NCBI RefSeq assembly: GCF_000686025.1
Contig: NZ_JMLQ01000008.1
Coordinates: forward strand, 62,001-126,000
Source: Rhodococcus sp. UNC23MFCrub1.1
Lineage (GTDB): Bacteria; Actinomycetota; Actinomycetes; Mycobacteriales; Mycobacteriaceae
DNA length: 64,000 bases
Reading direction: 5' to 3'
Made by a program: the position numbers and the translations under genes. Each line of letters starts with the position of its first letter. Positions within the stretch are counted from its first letter, which is position 1. The notes beneath the pieces were generated by a model. The model made no database searches. It had not been told where the DNA came from and worked only from the letters and a program-made list of their open reading frames with translations. This document shows positions 1 through 7,829 of the stretch, piece after piece.

Positions 1-380
1 TGGTGCAGCACCATCGCCTCACCCCGCAGTTCGTGGTCGTTGCGCACGATGTTCTTGGTCCAGCGGCCGAGCCGACCGGACGTGGGGCTGTAGTCCTGGA
101 AGCTGTAGGTCTTCACGGACACGCAGAGGATGAGGCCGAGCGTCGGATCGAGTGCCTTGACGTCGAGCCGCTTGCGTCCCTTCGCGACGTCCACCTGCGC
201 TTCCTGGCCCAGGCCGTGCGCGTCGGGCGTGATGGACGGATACCGAGGCCTCAACGCATCGGCGACCACCTGCGCGAGGTTGTTGGACAGGCGCTGCGCG
301 TAGTTCTTCTTCTCCCCGCGGTCGGCATCGGGCGCGGGACGGTCGCCGGCGAAGTCGAGTGCGAACGTCAACGGGAACAT
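1..380 (-). CDS. Probable restriction endonuclease, 3' end beyond the window
   Basis: The first 126 codons of a gene read leftward off the window edge. Its ATG (380-378) shares one base with the methyltransferase stop codon (TGATG), so the two are translationally coupled. The visible part has RLDVKALD near residues 71-78 and LILCVSVKTYSF near 83-94. This resembles the acidic/lysine core of PD-(D/E)xK nucleases, although the usual ExK would be SVK (88-90). No family match is certain. The call as the cognate restriction enzyme rests mainly on its position behind a DNA methyltransferase. The C-terminal part cannot be judged from this window. Confidence 0.55.
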   Translation of the reverse strand, partial: MFPLTFALDFAGDRPAPDADRGEKKNYAQRLSNNLAQVVADALRPRYPSITPDAHGLGQEAQVDVAKGRKRLDVKALDPTLGLILCVSVKTYSFQDYSPTSGRLGRWTKNIVRNDHELRGEAMVLH

Positions 381-1558
381 CAGGCCACGCGAACGGGTTC
401 GGGGACGACGGGATCATCGGTCATCCGGTGCAGGTGCGACTCGACCGTGTCGAGGAAGCCGGGGGCGAAGCGCAGCCGACCCGAGCGTGCGCGCTTGAGG
501 AACCCGGCAGTGGCCCTGGCGGACAACAACTTCGACTCCTCCAGGAATCCGCTCAGATCCTCGTAGGGGTGCTGGACCGGCCAGGTGCTCGCGGGTACCC
601 CGAACGCGCGACGGTCACGGCCCCACGCGGCCGACGGCCAGCTCTGGCCGGGTACGAGCTCGGTGTCGGACCCCTCGTCGTAGGGAGTGCGGGTGGCCAG
701 CTGCTCACCGACCCACGTCGCCATGCGCACGCTCACGGCGTTGCCGACGAGCTTCCACCGGTGCCCGGCCCGGACACCCGGGGACTCGACGGCGGGGGCC
801 GTCCACCCGGCGTCGAAACCCTGCAGCCGTTCGGCGTCCGAGATGCCCGGGGTGACCAGCTCGCCGGACGGGAGCCGGACGGCCGGGGGACTGGCGATGC
901 CGAGAGTCGATCCGCCCTTGAGCGTGGGCACCGCGTTGATCGCCCAGCCCAGGCCGCGCACCCCCTCGGTCCAGTAGAAGCCGCACGGGAGGACGTCGGC
1001 GTCGCCGGCCTCGGGGATGCCCGCGTCGGGTCCGAAGAGCACCTCACGCGGGTCGTCCGTACGTGAGGCGAGCATGACGACGCGCTGACGCCGCTGGGGC
1101 AGGCCGAACGAGCGAGCGTCGACGACGCGATACGCCCACATGTAACCGAGATCCTCGAGCGCATGCGTGATGTGCCGCATCGCCGCGCCGCGGCCGAGCT
1201 GCAACATGAAGGGCACGTTCTCGATCAGCAGCCACCGGGGACCACGTTTGCGGGCGACGAGTCGGAAGACCTCGTCGACCAGACCCGATCGCGCGCCCGT
1301 GATGCCCGCCGTGCGACCGGCCTGTGAGAGGTCCTGGCACGGGAAACCGGCTGCGACCAGCTCTGTTCCGGCGGGGAGCGCCCGCAGCGTCGCGACGTCG
1401 GTGTGCAGCGGCACGTCGGGGAAGCGCGAGCGCAGCACCGCCCCCGCGCCGGCGTCGATCTCGCAGAGCTGAGTGGTGGACCACCCGCTGCGCGCCAGGC
1501 CCAGCTCCAGACCGCCGATGCCGGCGAACAGGCCGACCATGGCACCCTGGCTGGACAC
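380..1558 (-). CDS. DNA (cytosine-5) methyltransferase
   Basis: A 392-residue C5-cytosine DNA methyltransferase that would transfer a methyl group from SAM to cytosine. The family motifs occur in order: motif I VGLFAGIGG (8-16), catalytic motif IV FPCQ (Cys74), motif VI IENV (112-115), motif VIII QRRQR (155-159), motif IX DAERLQGF (241-248) and motif X GNAVSV (272-277). The segment between VIII and IX should be the target-recognition region. About 100 extra residues follow motif X. The chosen start is a GTG behind a GAGCGGGGG-like ribosome site; an in-frame ATG at 1540 is also possible. It overlaps the next gene by one base, as expected for a restriction-modification pair. Confidence 0.93.
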   Translation of the reverse strand: MSSQGAMVGLFAGIGGLELGLARSGWSTTQLCEIDAGAGAVLRSRFPDVPLHTDVATLRALPAGTELVAAGFPCQDLSQAGRTAGITGARSGLVDEVFRLVARKRGPRWLLIENVPFMLQLGRGAAMRHITHALEDLGYMWAYRVVDARSFGLPQRRQRVVMLASRTDDPREVLFGPDAGIPEAGDADVLPCGFYWTEGVRGLGWAINAVPTLKGGSTLGIASPPAVRLPSGELVTPGISDAERLQGFDAGWTAPAVESPGVRAGHRWKLVGNAVSVRMATWVGEQLATRTPYDEGSDTELVPGQSWPSAAWGRDRRAFGVPASTWPVQHPYEDLSGFLEESKLLSARATAGFLKRARSGRLRFAPGFLDTVESHLHRMTDDPVVPEPVRVA

Positions 1559-1854
1559 GCGTACCCCCGCTCACCGTCGTGTGCGACGGCGGCTCCGGAC
1601 ACCGACGTCGATCTCGAGTGAGGCTACTCGAGAACACCGACACGGCGTCCGACCGAGAGGGCGACACCGCTGTGAGCAGCGCCCGCAGACGGGGGGCGTG
1701 GTGCGCCGACTCACGCCCACGGTCGACGAAAACCCTGCTCGTGACCGTTTCATCTCGCGAGAACGGGGCACTCGGTCGCTGACGAGGACGGGGATTCACA
1801 GGCAATTCGCCCGGCTCCGGTACTTGTCGTGCTCGTGTGATCTACCGTGAACGC
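1559..1854. other. Intergenic region with a 10-bp palindrome
   Basis: About 300 bases between the divergent methyltransferase and glycolipid-binding-like genes. Only shadow reading frames are present. It contains the perfect palindrome TCTCGCGAGA (1753-1762), which could be an operator or a methylation target. No promoter could be assigned with confidence. Confidence 0.4.
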
Positions 1855-2463
1855 GTGACCACACCCACCGCCGATTCTCTGTCGTCCGCCGACGTGACGG
1901 GCTCGTCGTGGCCGGCCATCCTGACGTGGCGCGCGCACAGCGCCCCGCGTATGGAGTCGGTGCGCGTCCAGCTTAACGGCAAGCGGATCAAGGCCGCCGG
2001 CCGGATAATCGGCGGCGAGTGCGACGAACACCCGGCGTTCTCCGCGTCGTACGACCTGGTCACGGACGAATCGGGAGTGACCAAGCGGTTGTCCGTACGC
2101 GCGGCCGTCGCGTCGGGGGAGAAGCAGGTCTCCATCAGTCGCGACTCCGAGGGCTACTGGCTCGTCGACGACGGGTCACCGACCCGCAGTTCGTTCGGCG
2201 GTGCGCTCGACGTCGAGCTGGTGTGGAGCCCCTTCTTCAACACGCTCGCCATCCGTCGTCTCGGCCTGCAGACGAACCCGGCCGATCATCAGGTGCCCGT
2301 CGTGTACGTGGGTCTGCCGGTCCTCACCGCCCGCGCGGAGACACTCTCCTACAGCCGCGGTCCGCACGAGTTCGAGGTGGTCTCGCCCGTCGGGACGTCG
2401 GCCGTGAGCGTCGACTCGGACGGGTTCGTCGCCGACTACCGGGGACTCGCCGAGCGCATCTGA
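1855..2463 (+). CDS. Putative glycolipid-binding domain protein (DUF1089 type)
   Basis: About 202 residues from the GTG at 1855; an in-frame GTG at 1837 would add six residues. The sequence has the look of the putative glycolipid-binding family (PF06475): an N-terminal WRAHSAPRMESVRV, a central DGSPTRSSFGGALDVELVWSP and a C-terminal half rich in beta strands. No signal peptide or membrane segment is visible, so it is probably cytosolic. No biochemical role is established for the family and the neighbours give no hint. Lack of a clear ribosome site upstream suggests a leaderless or weakly translated message. Confidence 0.7.
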   Translation: MTTPTADSLSSADVTGSSWPAILTWRAHSAPRMESVRVQLNGKRIKAAGRIIGGECDEHPAFSASYDLVTDESGVTKRLSVRAAVASGEKQVSISRDSEGYWLVDDGSPTRSSFGGALDVELVWSPFFNTLAIRRLGLQTNPADHQVPVVYVGLPVLTARAETLSYSRGPHEFEVVSPVGTSAVSVDSDGFVADYRGLAERI

Positions 2464-2474
2464 CGGGCCGAGCG

Positions 2475-3434
2475 TCACGCCCGCCGGGGCAGCCGCTGGA
2501 CCACACCGCCGCGGCGACCGGCGTCGACGAGGTCGCCCCGCCAGGACGGCGAGCCGACGACGACGTCGGTGATCTCCCACCACTGCAACTGCTCGTCGTA
2601 GCGCGACCGCGCCGCATGGCCCGCGGACACCAGTGTCTCGGTCGACGCGTCGGCGACGAGAGTGTCCCTGGCGCTGTGCAATGCGGCGAGCGCCTCGTCG
2701 AGCGCGTCGACCAGGGCGGGCGCGTTGGCATCACACATCGCGCTGACCAGTGCCGGAGCTGTTCCTGCCACACGGGTGCCGTCGCGGAACGAGCCCGCTG
2801 CCAGCCGCAATGTGAGCTCCCCGCCCTGCGCGCCCACCGCGGCGAGTGCTTCCGCCAGCAGATGCGGGAGATGGGACACGCGGGCGACGGCGCGGTCGTG
2901 GTCGTCGGCTCGGGCCGGGACGACGACGGATCCGGAGGACAGTGCGAGATCGGCGACCGCGAGCCAGGCGTCGGGGTCGGTGTCGTCGTCCACGGTGACG
3001 ACCCAGACCGCGTTGCGGAAGAGATCGACGTCGGCCGCGAGCCACCCCGAGGCGGATGTGCCGGCCATGGGATGTCCGCCGACGAACCGAGCGCCGAGTC
3101 CGGCACGTGCGACCGCGGCCGCCATCTCCGCCTTCACACTGACGACGTCCGTGAGCACGCAGTGCGGCGCGTGCGCGGCCACCGATTCCAGGACGGTGTC
3201 GACCGCCGGCATGGGCACCGCGACGACGACGAGAGCGTCCTCCTCGGCGGCACGCTGGAGGGCGGAGGCGATGTCCGCCGTGACGTCGTACCCGTCGGCG
3301 CGAGCGGCGTCCACGGCACCGGTCGATCGGTTCCAACCCCATGCCGGGCGACCCGAGTCGACCACGGCGCGCAGTAACGAGCCGCCGATGAGGCCGAGGC
3401 CCAGGACGCAGACGGGACGGTCGGGTGTGTTCAC
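2475..3434 (-). CDS. tyrA: Prephenate dehydrogenase
   Basis: A 319-residue NAD-dependent prephenate dehydrogenase, which makes 4-hydroxyphenylpyruvate for tyrosine. It opens with a Rossmann loop GLGLIGGS (12-19). The family substrate motif GGHPMAGT lies in the middle and a helical C-terminal dimerisation half follows. The GTG at 3434 is preferred because it sits immediately before the Rossmann strand; a longer frame back to 3605 would run into the divergent gene. It faces the tadA-associated gene across about 120 bases. This arrangement, from memory, is also seen in mycobacteria (Rv3754/Rv3753c). Confidence 0.9.
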   Translation of the reverse strand: MNTPDRPVCVLGLGLIGGSLLRAVVDSGRPAWGWNRSTGAVDAARADGYDVTADIASALQRAAEEDALVVVAVPMPAVDTVLESVAAHAPHCVLTDVVSVKAEMAAAVARAGLGARFVGGHPMAGTSASGWLAADVDLFRNAVWVVTVDDDTDPDAWLAVADLALSSGSVVVPARADDHDRAVARVSHLPHLLAEALAAVGAQGGELTLRLAAGSFRDGTRVAGTAPALVSAMCDANAPALVDALDEALAALHSARDTLVADASTETLVSAGHAARSRYDEQLQWWEITDVVVGSPSWRGDLVDAGRRGGVVQRLPRRA

Positions 3435-3555
3435 CGGGGGAAGATTTCCACATCGGCACCGTCCGCCGGGTGCACGACACCGAAATCTCCCGCTGTTTCC
3501 CCTGAACAGGGAGGTCTGCACGCCGGGGCGACGGTGTGGGACTACGGTTGCGCGC

Positions 3556-4113
3556 ATGGCTGCACAGCGCGGAGGCAGTACCTCGTCCCAGGGTCGAGGT
3601 GACAACCGCTCCGACGACTACGACGATCTCGAGGGGTTCGCCATCGCGGTCGTCCGCGAGGAGGGCACGTGGACGTGCCGGCCGTTGTCCGCGGACGCCC
3701 TGACGAGTCTCAGTGCCGCCGAGACCGAGCTTCGTGAACTCCGCAGTGCCGGTGCGGTGTTCGGGCTCCTCGATGTCGACGACGAGTTCTTCGTCGTGCT
3801 GCGTCCGGCACCGTCGGGCACGCGGGTCCTGCTGTCGGACGCCACCGCGGCGATCGACTACGACATCGCGGCCGACGTCCTGGACCGACTGAACGTCGAT
3901 GTGCCCGATCTGGATCCGGACGAGCTCGACGACGTCGAGCCGTGGGACGAGGGCGATCTGGATCTGCTGAGCGACATGGGTCTTCCCGAGCCGGTCCTCG
4001 GCGTCATCCTGGCCGAGTCCGACCTCTACCCCGACGAGCAGCTCGGCATGATTGCCGCGCGACTGGGATTCGCCGCGGAGTTCGCCGCGGTGCTCGACAA
4101 GCTGCCTCGCTGA
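3556..4113 (+). CDS. tRNA adenosine deaminase-associated protein
   Basis: 185 residues from an ATG at 3556. The protein is very acidic, with a stretch DLDPDELDDVEPWDEGDLDLL near residues 115-135, and has no membrane segment. It corresponds to the actinobacterial protein that nearly always precedes TadA and is annotated as deaminase-associated. It ends only two bases before the tadA start, so the pair is a bicistron. The molecular role is unknown; the linkage suggests it assists or regulates TadA. The upstream extension of the reading frame to 2662 is antisense to tyrA and is not believed. Confidence 0.85.
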   Translation: MAAQRGGSTSSQGRGDNRSDDYDDLEGFAIAVVREEGTWTCRPLSADALTSLSAAETELRELRSAGAVFGLLDVDDEFFVVLRPAPSGTRVLLSDATAAIDYDIAADVLDRLNVDVPDLDPDELDDVEPWDEGDLDLLSDMGLPEPVLGVILAESDLYPDEQLGMIAARLGFAAEFAAVLDKLPR

Positions 4114-4115
4114 CC

Positions 4116-4583
4116 GTGGTGCCTCTCCACCTGCGTGACGTCTGGATGCGTCGCGCCCTGGAGGTCGCCCGCACCACGCCGGCGGGCGACGTTCCCGTGG
4201 GTGCCGTCGTCGTGAACGCCGACGGTGACGAGATCGCGTCCGCGGTCAACGAACGCGAACGCCGCGGGGACCCGACCGCCCACGCGGAGGTGCTCGCGCT
4301 CCGCGCCGCCGCCGAGCGGCACGGGGACGGCTGGCGACTCACCGGATGCACTCTCGTCGTCACGCTGGAGCCCTGCACGATGTGTGCGGGCGCGGCGGTG
4401 CTCTCGCGAGTCGACGGGCTGCTGTTCGGGGCCTGGGAACCGAAGACGGGCGCCGTCGGCTCGCTGTGGGACGTGGTGCGGGATCGGCGTCTGACGCATC
4501 GACCGGAGGTGGTCGGCGGCGTCCTCGAGAGCGACGCGGCCGGTCTGGTTCGGGACTTCTTTCGAACCGCGAACGACGTTTGA
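4116..4583 (+). CDS. tadA: tRNA-specific adenosine deaminase
   Basis: 155 residues from GTG 4116 (GTG 4119 is equally possible). This is the zinc deaminase that converts A34 to inosine in tRNA-Arg(ACG). The catalytic motifs are clear: PTAHAEVLAL, with the zinc His and proton-shuttle Glu, and EPCTMCAGA, with the two zinc cysteines. Length is typical. The start lies directly after the stop of the deaminase-associated gene, indicating coupling. It ends in the middle of an alternative-sigma promoter for the next gene. Confidence 0.93.
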   Translation: MVPLHLRDVWMRRALEVARTTPAGDVPVGAVVVNADGDEIASAVNERERRGDPTAHAEVLALRAAAERHGDGWRLTGCTLVVTLEPCTMCAGAAVLSRVDGLLFGAWEPKTGAVGSLWDVVRDRRLTHRPEVVGGVLESDAAGLVRDFFRTANDV

Positions 4584-4604
4584 CGCGATCCGTCGACGGG
4601 GTAT
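4578..4604 (+). promoter_or_regulatory. SigF/SigB-type stress promoter upstream of the CsbD gene
   Basis: GTTT (4578-4581) and GGGTAT (4599-4604) are separated by 17 bases, matching the GTTT-N(15-17)-GGGTA pattern of actinobacterial SigF/SigB-type sigma factors. It overlaps the last codons of tadA and lies about 95 bases before a CsbD-type gene, a class known to belong to general stress regulons. Confidence 0.6.
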
Positions 4605-4700
4605 TACTGCCCGGTAGAACACCAGGCGCGACGTTGCGTCGCCCGCCCCGCCGAAACGGAGGGGTGGATGACATGTTCTTCCGCTTCGAAGGAGCACCAC

Positions 4701-4898
4701 ATGGGTCTCGATGACAAGATCGGCAACAAGGCAGAAGATCTCAAGGGCAAGGGCAAGGAAGCCGCGGGCGATGCCACCGGCGACCAGGACCTGAAGGCCG
4801 AAGGCCAGGGCGATCAGACCTCCGCCGCCGTCAAGGACGGCGTGGAGAAGGTCAAGGATGCCGCGTCCAACATCAAGGACAAGCTCACCGGCCACTGA
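4701..4898 (+). CDS. CsbD-like stress-response protein
   Basis: A 65-residue, highly charged soluble protein (MGLDDKIGNKAEDLKGKGKE at the start, then lysine-rich helices). The start is the ATG at 4701 because AAGGAG lies just before it and the CsbD signature MGxxDKIxNKxEdlkGK begins there. CsbD proteins are abundant under general stress, but their activity is not established. The gene stands alone behind a SigF/SigB-type promoter, which fits stress induction. There is no signal peptide. Confidence 0.88.
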   Translation: MGLDDKIGNKAEDLKGKGKEAAGDATGDQDLKAEGQGDQTSAAVKDGVEKVKDAASNIKDKLTGH

Positions 4899-4967
4899 GC
4901 CACCCGCGTTGTGACTCCTGACGTCGCGATTTCGGTTCCGCGCCACCCATCCGGTAACGTATCCGCC

Positions 4968-5055
4968 GGTGGCGTGTCCGAGCGGCCTAAGGAGCACGCC
5001 TCGAAAGCGTGTGACGGGTAACCCCCGTCCGAGGGTTCAAATCCCTCCGCCACCG
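4968..5055 (+). tRNA. tRNA-Ser (CGA anticodon)
   Basis: An 88-nt tRNA with acceptor stem GGTGGCG/CGCCACC, discriminator G and an encoded CCA (5056-5058). The anticodon loop CTCGAAA gives CGA. It has the long variable arm of serine tRNAs (GACGGGTAACCCCCGTC) and a T-arm loop GTTCAAATC. It reads UCG codons. Serine tRNA genes are common integration sites, but no integrase is adjacent. Confidence 0.96.
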
Positions 5056-5060
5056 CCATG

Positions 5061-5096
5061 AGCCCCCCACCTGCCTCGGCAGCTGGGGGGCTTTGT
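5061..5096 (+). terminator. Rho-independent terminator after tRNA-Ser
   Basis: The inverted repeat AGCCCCCCA...TGGGGGGCT forms a strong stem followed by TTTGT. It starts a few bases after the tRNA 3' end. Confidence 0.85.
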
Positions 5097-5143
5097 CGTT
5101 CACCAACTTCGGGTACACCGACGAGATGAGAAACATGAACGCG

Positions 5144-6142
5144 ATGGAGAACCGCACCCTGGGACGCACCGGCCGGCAGGTGTCGTGCGTCGGACTCGGC
5201 ACCTGGCAGTTGGGAGCCGACTGGGGCGACGTGTCCGAGCAGGACGCCGTGGCGGTGCTCGACGCCGCCGTGGACAGCGGCATCACCTTCTTCGACACGG
5301 CCGACGTGTACGGCGACGGGCGCAGTGAGCGGGTGATCGGCGGATTCCTGGCCGATCGCGGCCTGCGGGACACCGTCACCGTGGCGACCAAGATGGGTCG
5401 ACGCGTCGACCAGGTGCCGGAGAACTACACGCTCGCGAACTTCCGCAAGTGGGTGGACCGGTCACGCGGCAACCTCGGTGTCGACACCCTGGAACTGGTG
5501 CAGCTGCACTGCCCGCCCTCTGCCGTGTACGGCGACGACCAGGTGTTCGATGCCCTCGACACCCTCGTCGAGGAGCAGGCGATCGCGCATTACGGCGTCA
5601 GCGTGGAGACGGTCGCGGAGGCGCTCGAGGCGATCCGCCGACCGAACGTGGCCACCGTGCAGATCATCGTCAACGCCTTCCGGCTCAAGCCCGTCGACGA
5701 GGTGCTGTCCGTCGCCGCCGATGCCGGAGTCGGCATCATCGCGCGGGTGCCGCTGGCCTCGGGCCTGCTCTCGGGGAAGTACGACGAGTCGACGACGTTC
5801 CCCGAGAACGATCACCGCAACTTCAATCGCAACGGTGAGGCCTTCGACGTCGGCGAGACGTTCTCGGGCGTTCCGTTCGACACGGGCCTTGCGGCGGCTC
5901 GTGACTTCTCCGCCCTGGTCGCGGACGCGGCTCCGGAGGGTACGACGCCCGCCGCCGCCGCCATCGCCTGGTTGTGGCAGCACCCGCAGATCTCGACGGT
6001 CATCCCGGGAGCCCGCAACGTGGACCAGGCTCGTGCCAATGCCGAGGCGGGGCGCGTCGCGCTTCTCGGCGGGGAGTTCGATGCCGGCGTGCAGAGCATC
6101 TACGACCGCTACCTCCGGGACGTCGTTCACTCGACGTGGTGA
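5144..6142 (+). CDS. Aldo/keto reductase
   Basis: About 332 residues of a (beta/alpha)8 NAD(P)H-dependent oxidoreductase. The family tetrad is visible: Asp in FFDTADVYG, Tyr of the same motif, Lys in VTVATKMGR and His in ELVQLHCPP. The C-terminal cofactor segment is ISTVIPGARNVDQARAN. The start at 5144 (MENRTLGRTG) matches the usual family beginning; ATGs at 5126 and 5135 are also in frame and no strong ribosome site decides between them. The substrate cannot be read from sequence. It follows the tRNA terminator and appears monocistronic. Confidence 0.88.
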   Translation: MENRTLGRTGRQVSCVGLGTWQLGADWGDVSEQDAVAVLDAAVDSGITFFDTADVYGDGRSERVIGGFLADRGLRDTVTVATKMGRRVDQVPENYTLANFRKWVDRSRGNLGVDTLELVQLHCPPSAVYGDDQVFDALDTLVEEQAIAHYGVSVETVAEALEAIRRPNVATVQIIVNAFRLKPVDEVLSVAADAGVGIIARVPLASGLLSGKYDESTTFPENDHRNFNRNGEAFDVGETFSGVPFDTGLAAARDFSALVADAAPEGTTPAAAAIAWLWQHPQISTVIPGARNVDQARANAEAGRVALLGGEFDAGVQSIYDRYLRDVVHSTW

Positions 6143-6214
6143 CGGACGCTTTCACAGGGGATTCCCAGGCCGCAGCGGTGGCCGCACGTTGAAGCGACAA
6201 CTAAAGTTCGTCCC

Positions 6215-6898
6215 ATGAAGAAGAAATGGTGGATCACCGGAGCCGTGGTCGTCGTCCTGGCGATCGTGGCGCTCGTCGTCGGACCGCGCATCTACTCGTC
6301 GATCGAGAGCAGCGATCCGGCGGCGTCGGTGTCCACCTCCGGTGCCGAGGCGGCGACGGGCGATCTGGACGGTGAGTGGACCGTCACGCCCGGTGACGCA
6401 GCGAACCCGACGTCGGCCGGGTACACCGTCGCCGAGGTGCTCAACGGCACCGACGTCACGGTCGTCGGCACCACGCCGGACGTCTCGGGAAGCGCCACGA
6501 TCGCGAACCAGGAGCTCACCGCCGGTGAGATCGTGGTGCGCACCGAGACCATCACCACCGACAGCGATCGGCGCGACAACCAGTTCCGCGGCAACATCTT
6601 CGATGTCGCGAACAACCCCACCGCCACGTTCACGGTGACGTCGCCGGTGGACCTGTCCACCGTGCCCACCGACGGCACCACGGCGACCGTCACCCTCGAC
6701 GGCACGCTGACCCTCAAGGGCCAGACGCGCGACGTGAGCGTCGAGACGCAGGTGCTCCGGTCGGGCGAGACCATCGTCGCCTCGGGCAACATTCCCGCGA
6801 CGTGGACCGACTACGGCATCGAGCCGCCGTCGCTGGGCTTCGTGACCGTGGATCCGACCGGGTCCGTCGATTTCCTGGTGACGCTCGGGAAGGCCTGA
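6215..6898 (+). CDS. Membrane-anchored YceI-family protein
   Basis: 227 residues: MKKKWW, one hydrophobic helix (about 7-27), a Ser/Ala-rich linker, then a YceI lipocalin-like domain from DGEWTV to the end. Conserved signs are the N-terminal W, RRDNQFRGNIFDVANNPTATF and TLTLKGQTRDV. YceI domains bind polyisoprenoid or other hydrophobic ligands. The helix suggests the domain sits outside the membrane, attached as a signal anchor. The last 88 bases are overlapped by the 3' end of a gene on the other strand. Confidence 0.88.
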   Translation: MKKKWWITGAVVVVLAIVALVVGPRIYSSIESSDPAASVSTSGAEAATGDLDGEWTVTPGDAANPTSAGYTVAEVLNGTDVTVVGTTPDVSGSATIANQELTAGEIVVRTETITTDSDRRDNQFRGNIFDVANNPTATFTVTSPVDLSTVPTDGTTATVTLDGTLTLKGQTRDVSVETQVLRSGETIVASGNIPATWTDYGIEPPSLGFVTVDPTGSVDFLVTLGKA

Positions 6899-7794
6899 CC
6901 CTCGGGCGTCCAGCCGGGCGGTCCGAAGACGTAGCCGAGTTTTTGACGCAGAGTCGCCGCCGTCCGCACGTCCCGTGCGATGGCGGCGTACTCGTGTGTC
7001 TGGAGCTTCAGGATGTCGAACGTCTGCACCGGAGTCGTCAGCCCGTAGTGCGGTCGGAACGTCTCGTCGGCGTAGGTCCCGAACAGGCGGTCCCACACGA
7101 TGAGGATGCCGGCGTAGTTCTTGTCCAGGTACTCCTTGTCGCGGCCGTGATGCACGCGGTGGTGCGACGGCGTGTTGAAGACGAACTCGAACCAGCGCGG
7201 CATCCGGTCGATGCGCTCGGTGTGCACCCAGAACTGGTAGACCAGGTTGATCGCGAACCCGGTGAACACCATCCAGGGCGGGACGCCGAGCAGGGGCAGC
7301 GGCAACCACATCAGGATCTCGCCGCTGTTGTTCCACTTCTGCCGTAGTGCGGTGCTGAAATTGAAGTACTCGCTCGAGTGGTGCGCCTGATGCGTGGCCC
7401 ACACGATGCGCGTGCGGTGCGCGATGCGGTGATACCAGTAGAAGAGGACGTCGACGCCGAGCAGCAGGATCACCCACGTGTACCACTGGTCCGAGGGCAG
7501 CTGCCACGGTGCGACATACGCGAAGATCAGCGAATAGCCCAGCAGCGCCAGGGTTTTCCATGCGGTGGTGGTGGCGATGGACACCAGACCCATCGCGATG
7601 CTGGCCCGGGCGTCGGCGCGGAGGTAGCTTCCACGGGTCGGTCGGCCGGGTTCGTCCTCGGTCTCGTCGCCGTGGCTTTCGAGGACGATCGCTGCGGTCC
7701 ACTCGAGCGCGAGCAGAACGAGGAATGCCGGCACCGCGAGGGCGACCGGGTCGCGGAGCGCGGTCGGCAGACTGTTCCAGAGATCGGCGATCAC
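6811..7794 (-). CDS. Sterol desaturase / fatty acid hydroxylase family membrane protein
   Basis: 327 residues with four or five membrane helices in the first 200. The di-iron histidine motifs of the fatty acid hydroxylase superfamily are present: HRIAH, HQAHH and HHRVHH (SHHRVHHG). Such enzymes hydroxylate or desaturate lipid substrates; the substrate here is unknown. It begins with GTG 35 bases after the desaturase gene on the same strand, so the two probably form an operon for lipid modification. Its last 29 codons lie antisense to the YceI gene; the proline/serine-rich tail there looks non-essential. Confidence 0.88.
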   Translation of the reverse strand: MIADLWNSLPTALRDPVALAVPAFLVLLALEWTAAIVLESHGDETEDEPGRPTRGSYLRADARASIAMGLVSIATTTAWKTLALLGYSLIFAYVAPWQLPSDQWYTWVILLLGVDVLFYWYHRIAHRTRIVWATHQAHHSSEYFNFSTALRQKWNNSGEILMWLPLPLLGVPPWMVFTGFAINLVYQFWVHTERIDRMPRWFEFVFNTPSHHRVHHGRDKEYLDKNYAGILIVWDRLFGTYADETFRPHYGLTTPVQTFDILKLQTHEYAAIARDVRTAATLRQKLGYVFGPPGWTPEGQAFPSVTRKSTDPVGSTVTKPSDGGSMP

Positions 7795-7829
7795 CCGCCG
7801 CAGTCTACGTGACCGCGGTCACACCGAGT

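Noticed and set aside
2662-3555. Upstream extension of the deaminase-associated gene
   Set aside because: It is antisense to tyrA, has shadow composition, and a good ATG exists at 3556.
4968-5055. Phage attachment site at tRNA-Ser
   Set aside because: Serine tRNAs are frequent targets, but no integrase, excisionase or duplicated tRNA end was found nearby in this window.
6152-7702. 516-codon frame on the minus strand across yceI and the hydroxylase gene
   Set aside because: Arg/His-rich shadow frame that conflicts with two genes carrying clear family motifs.
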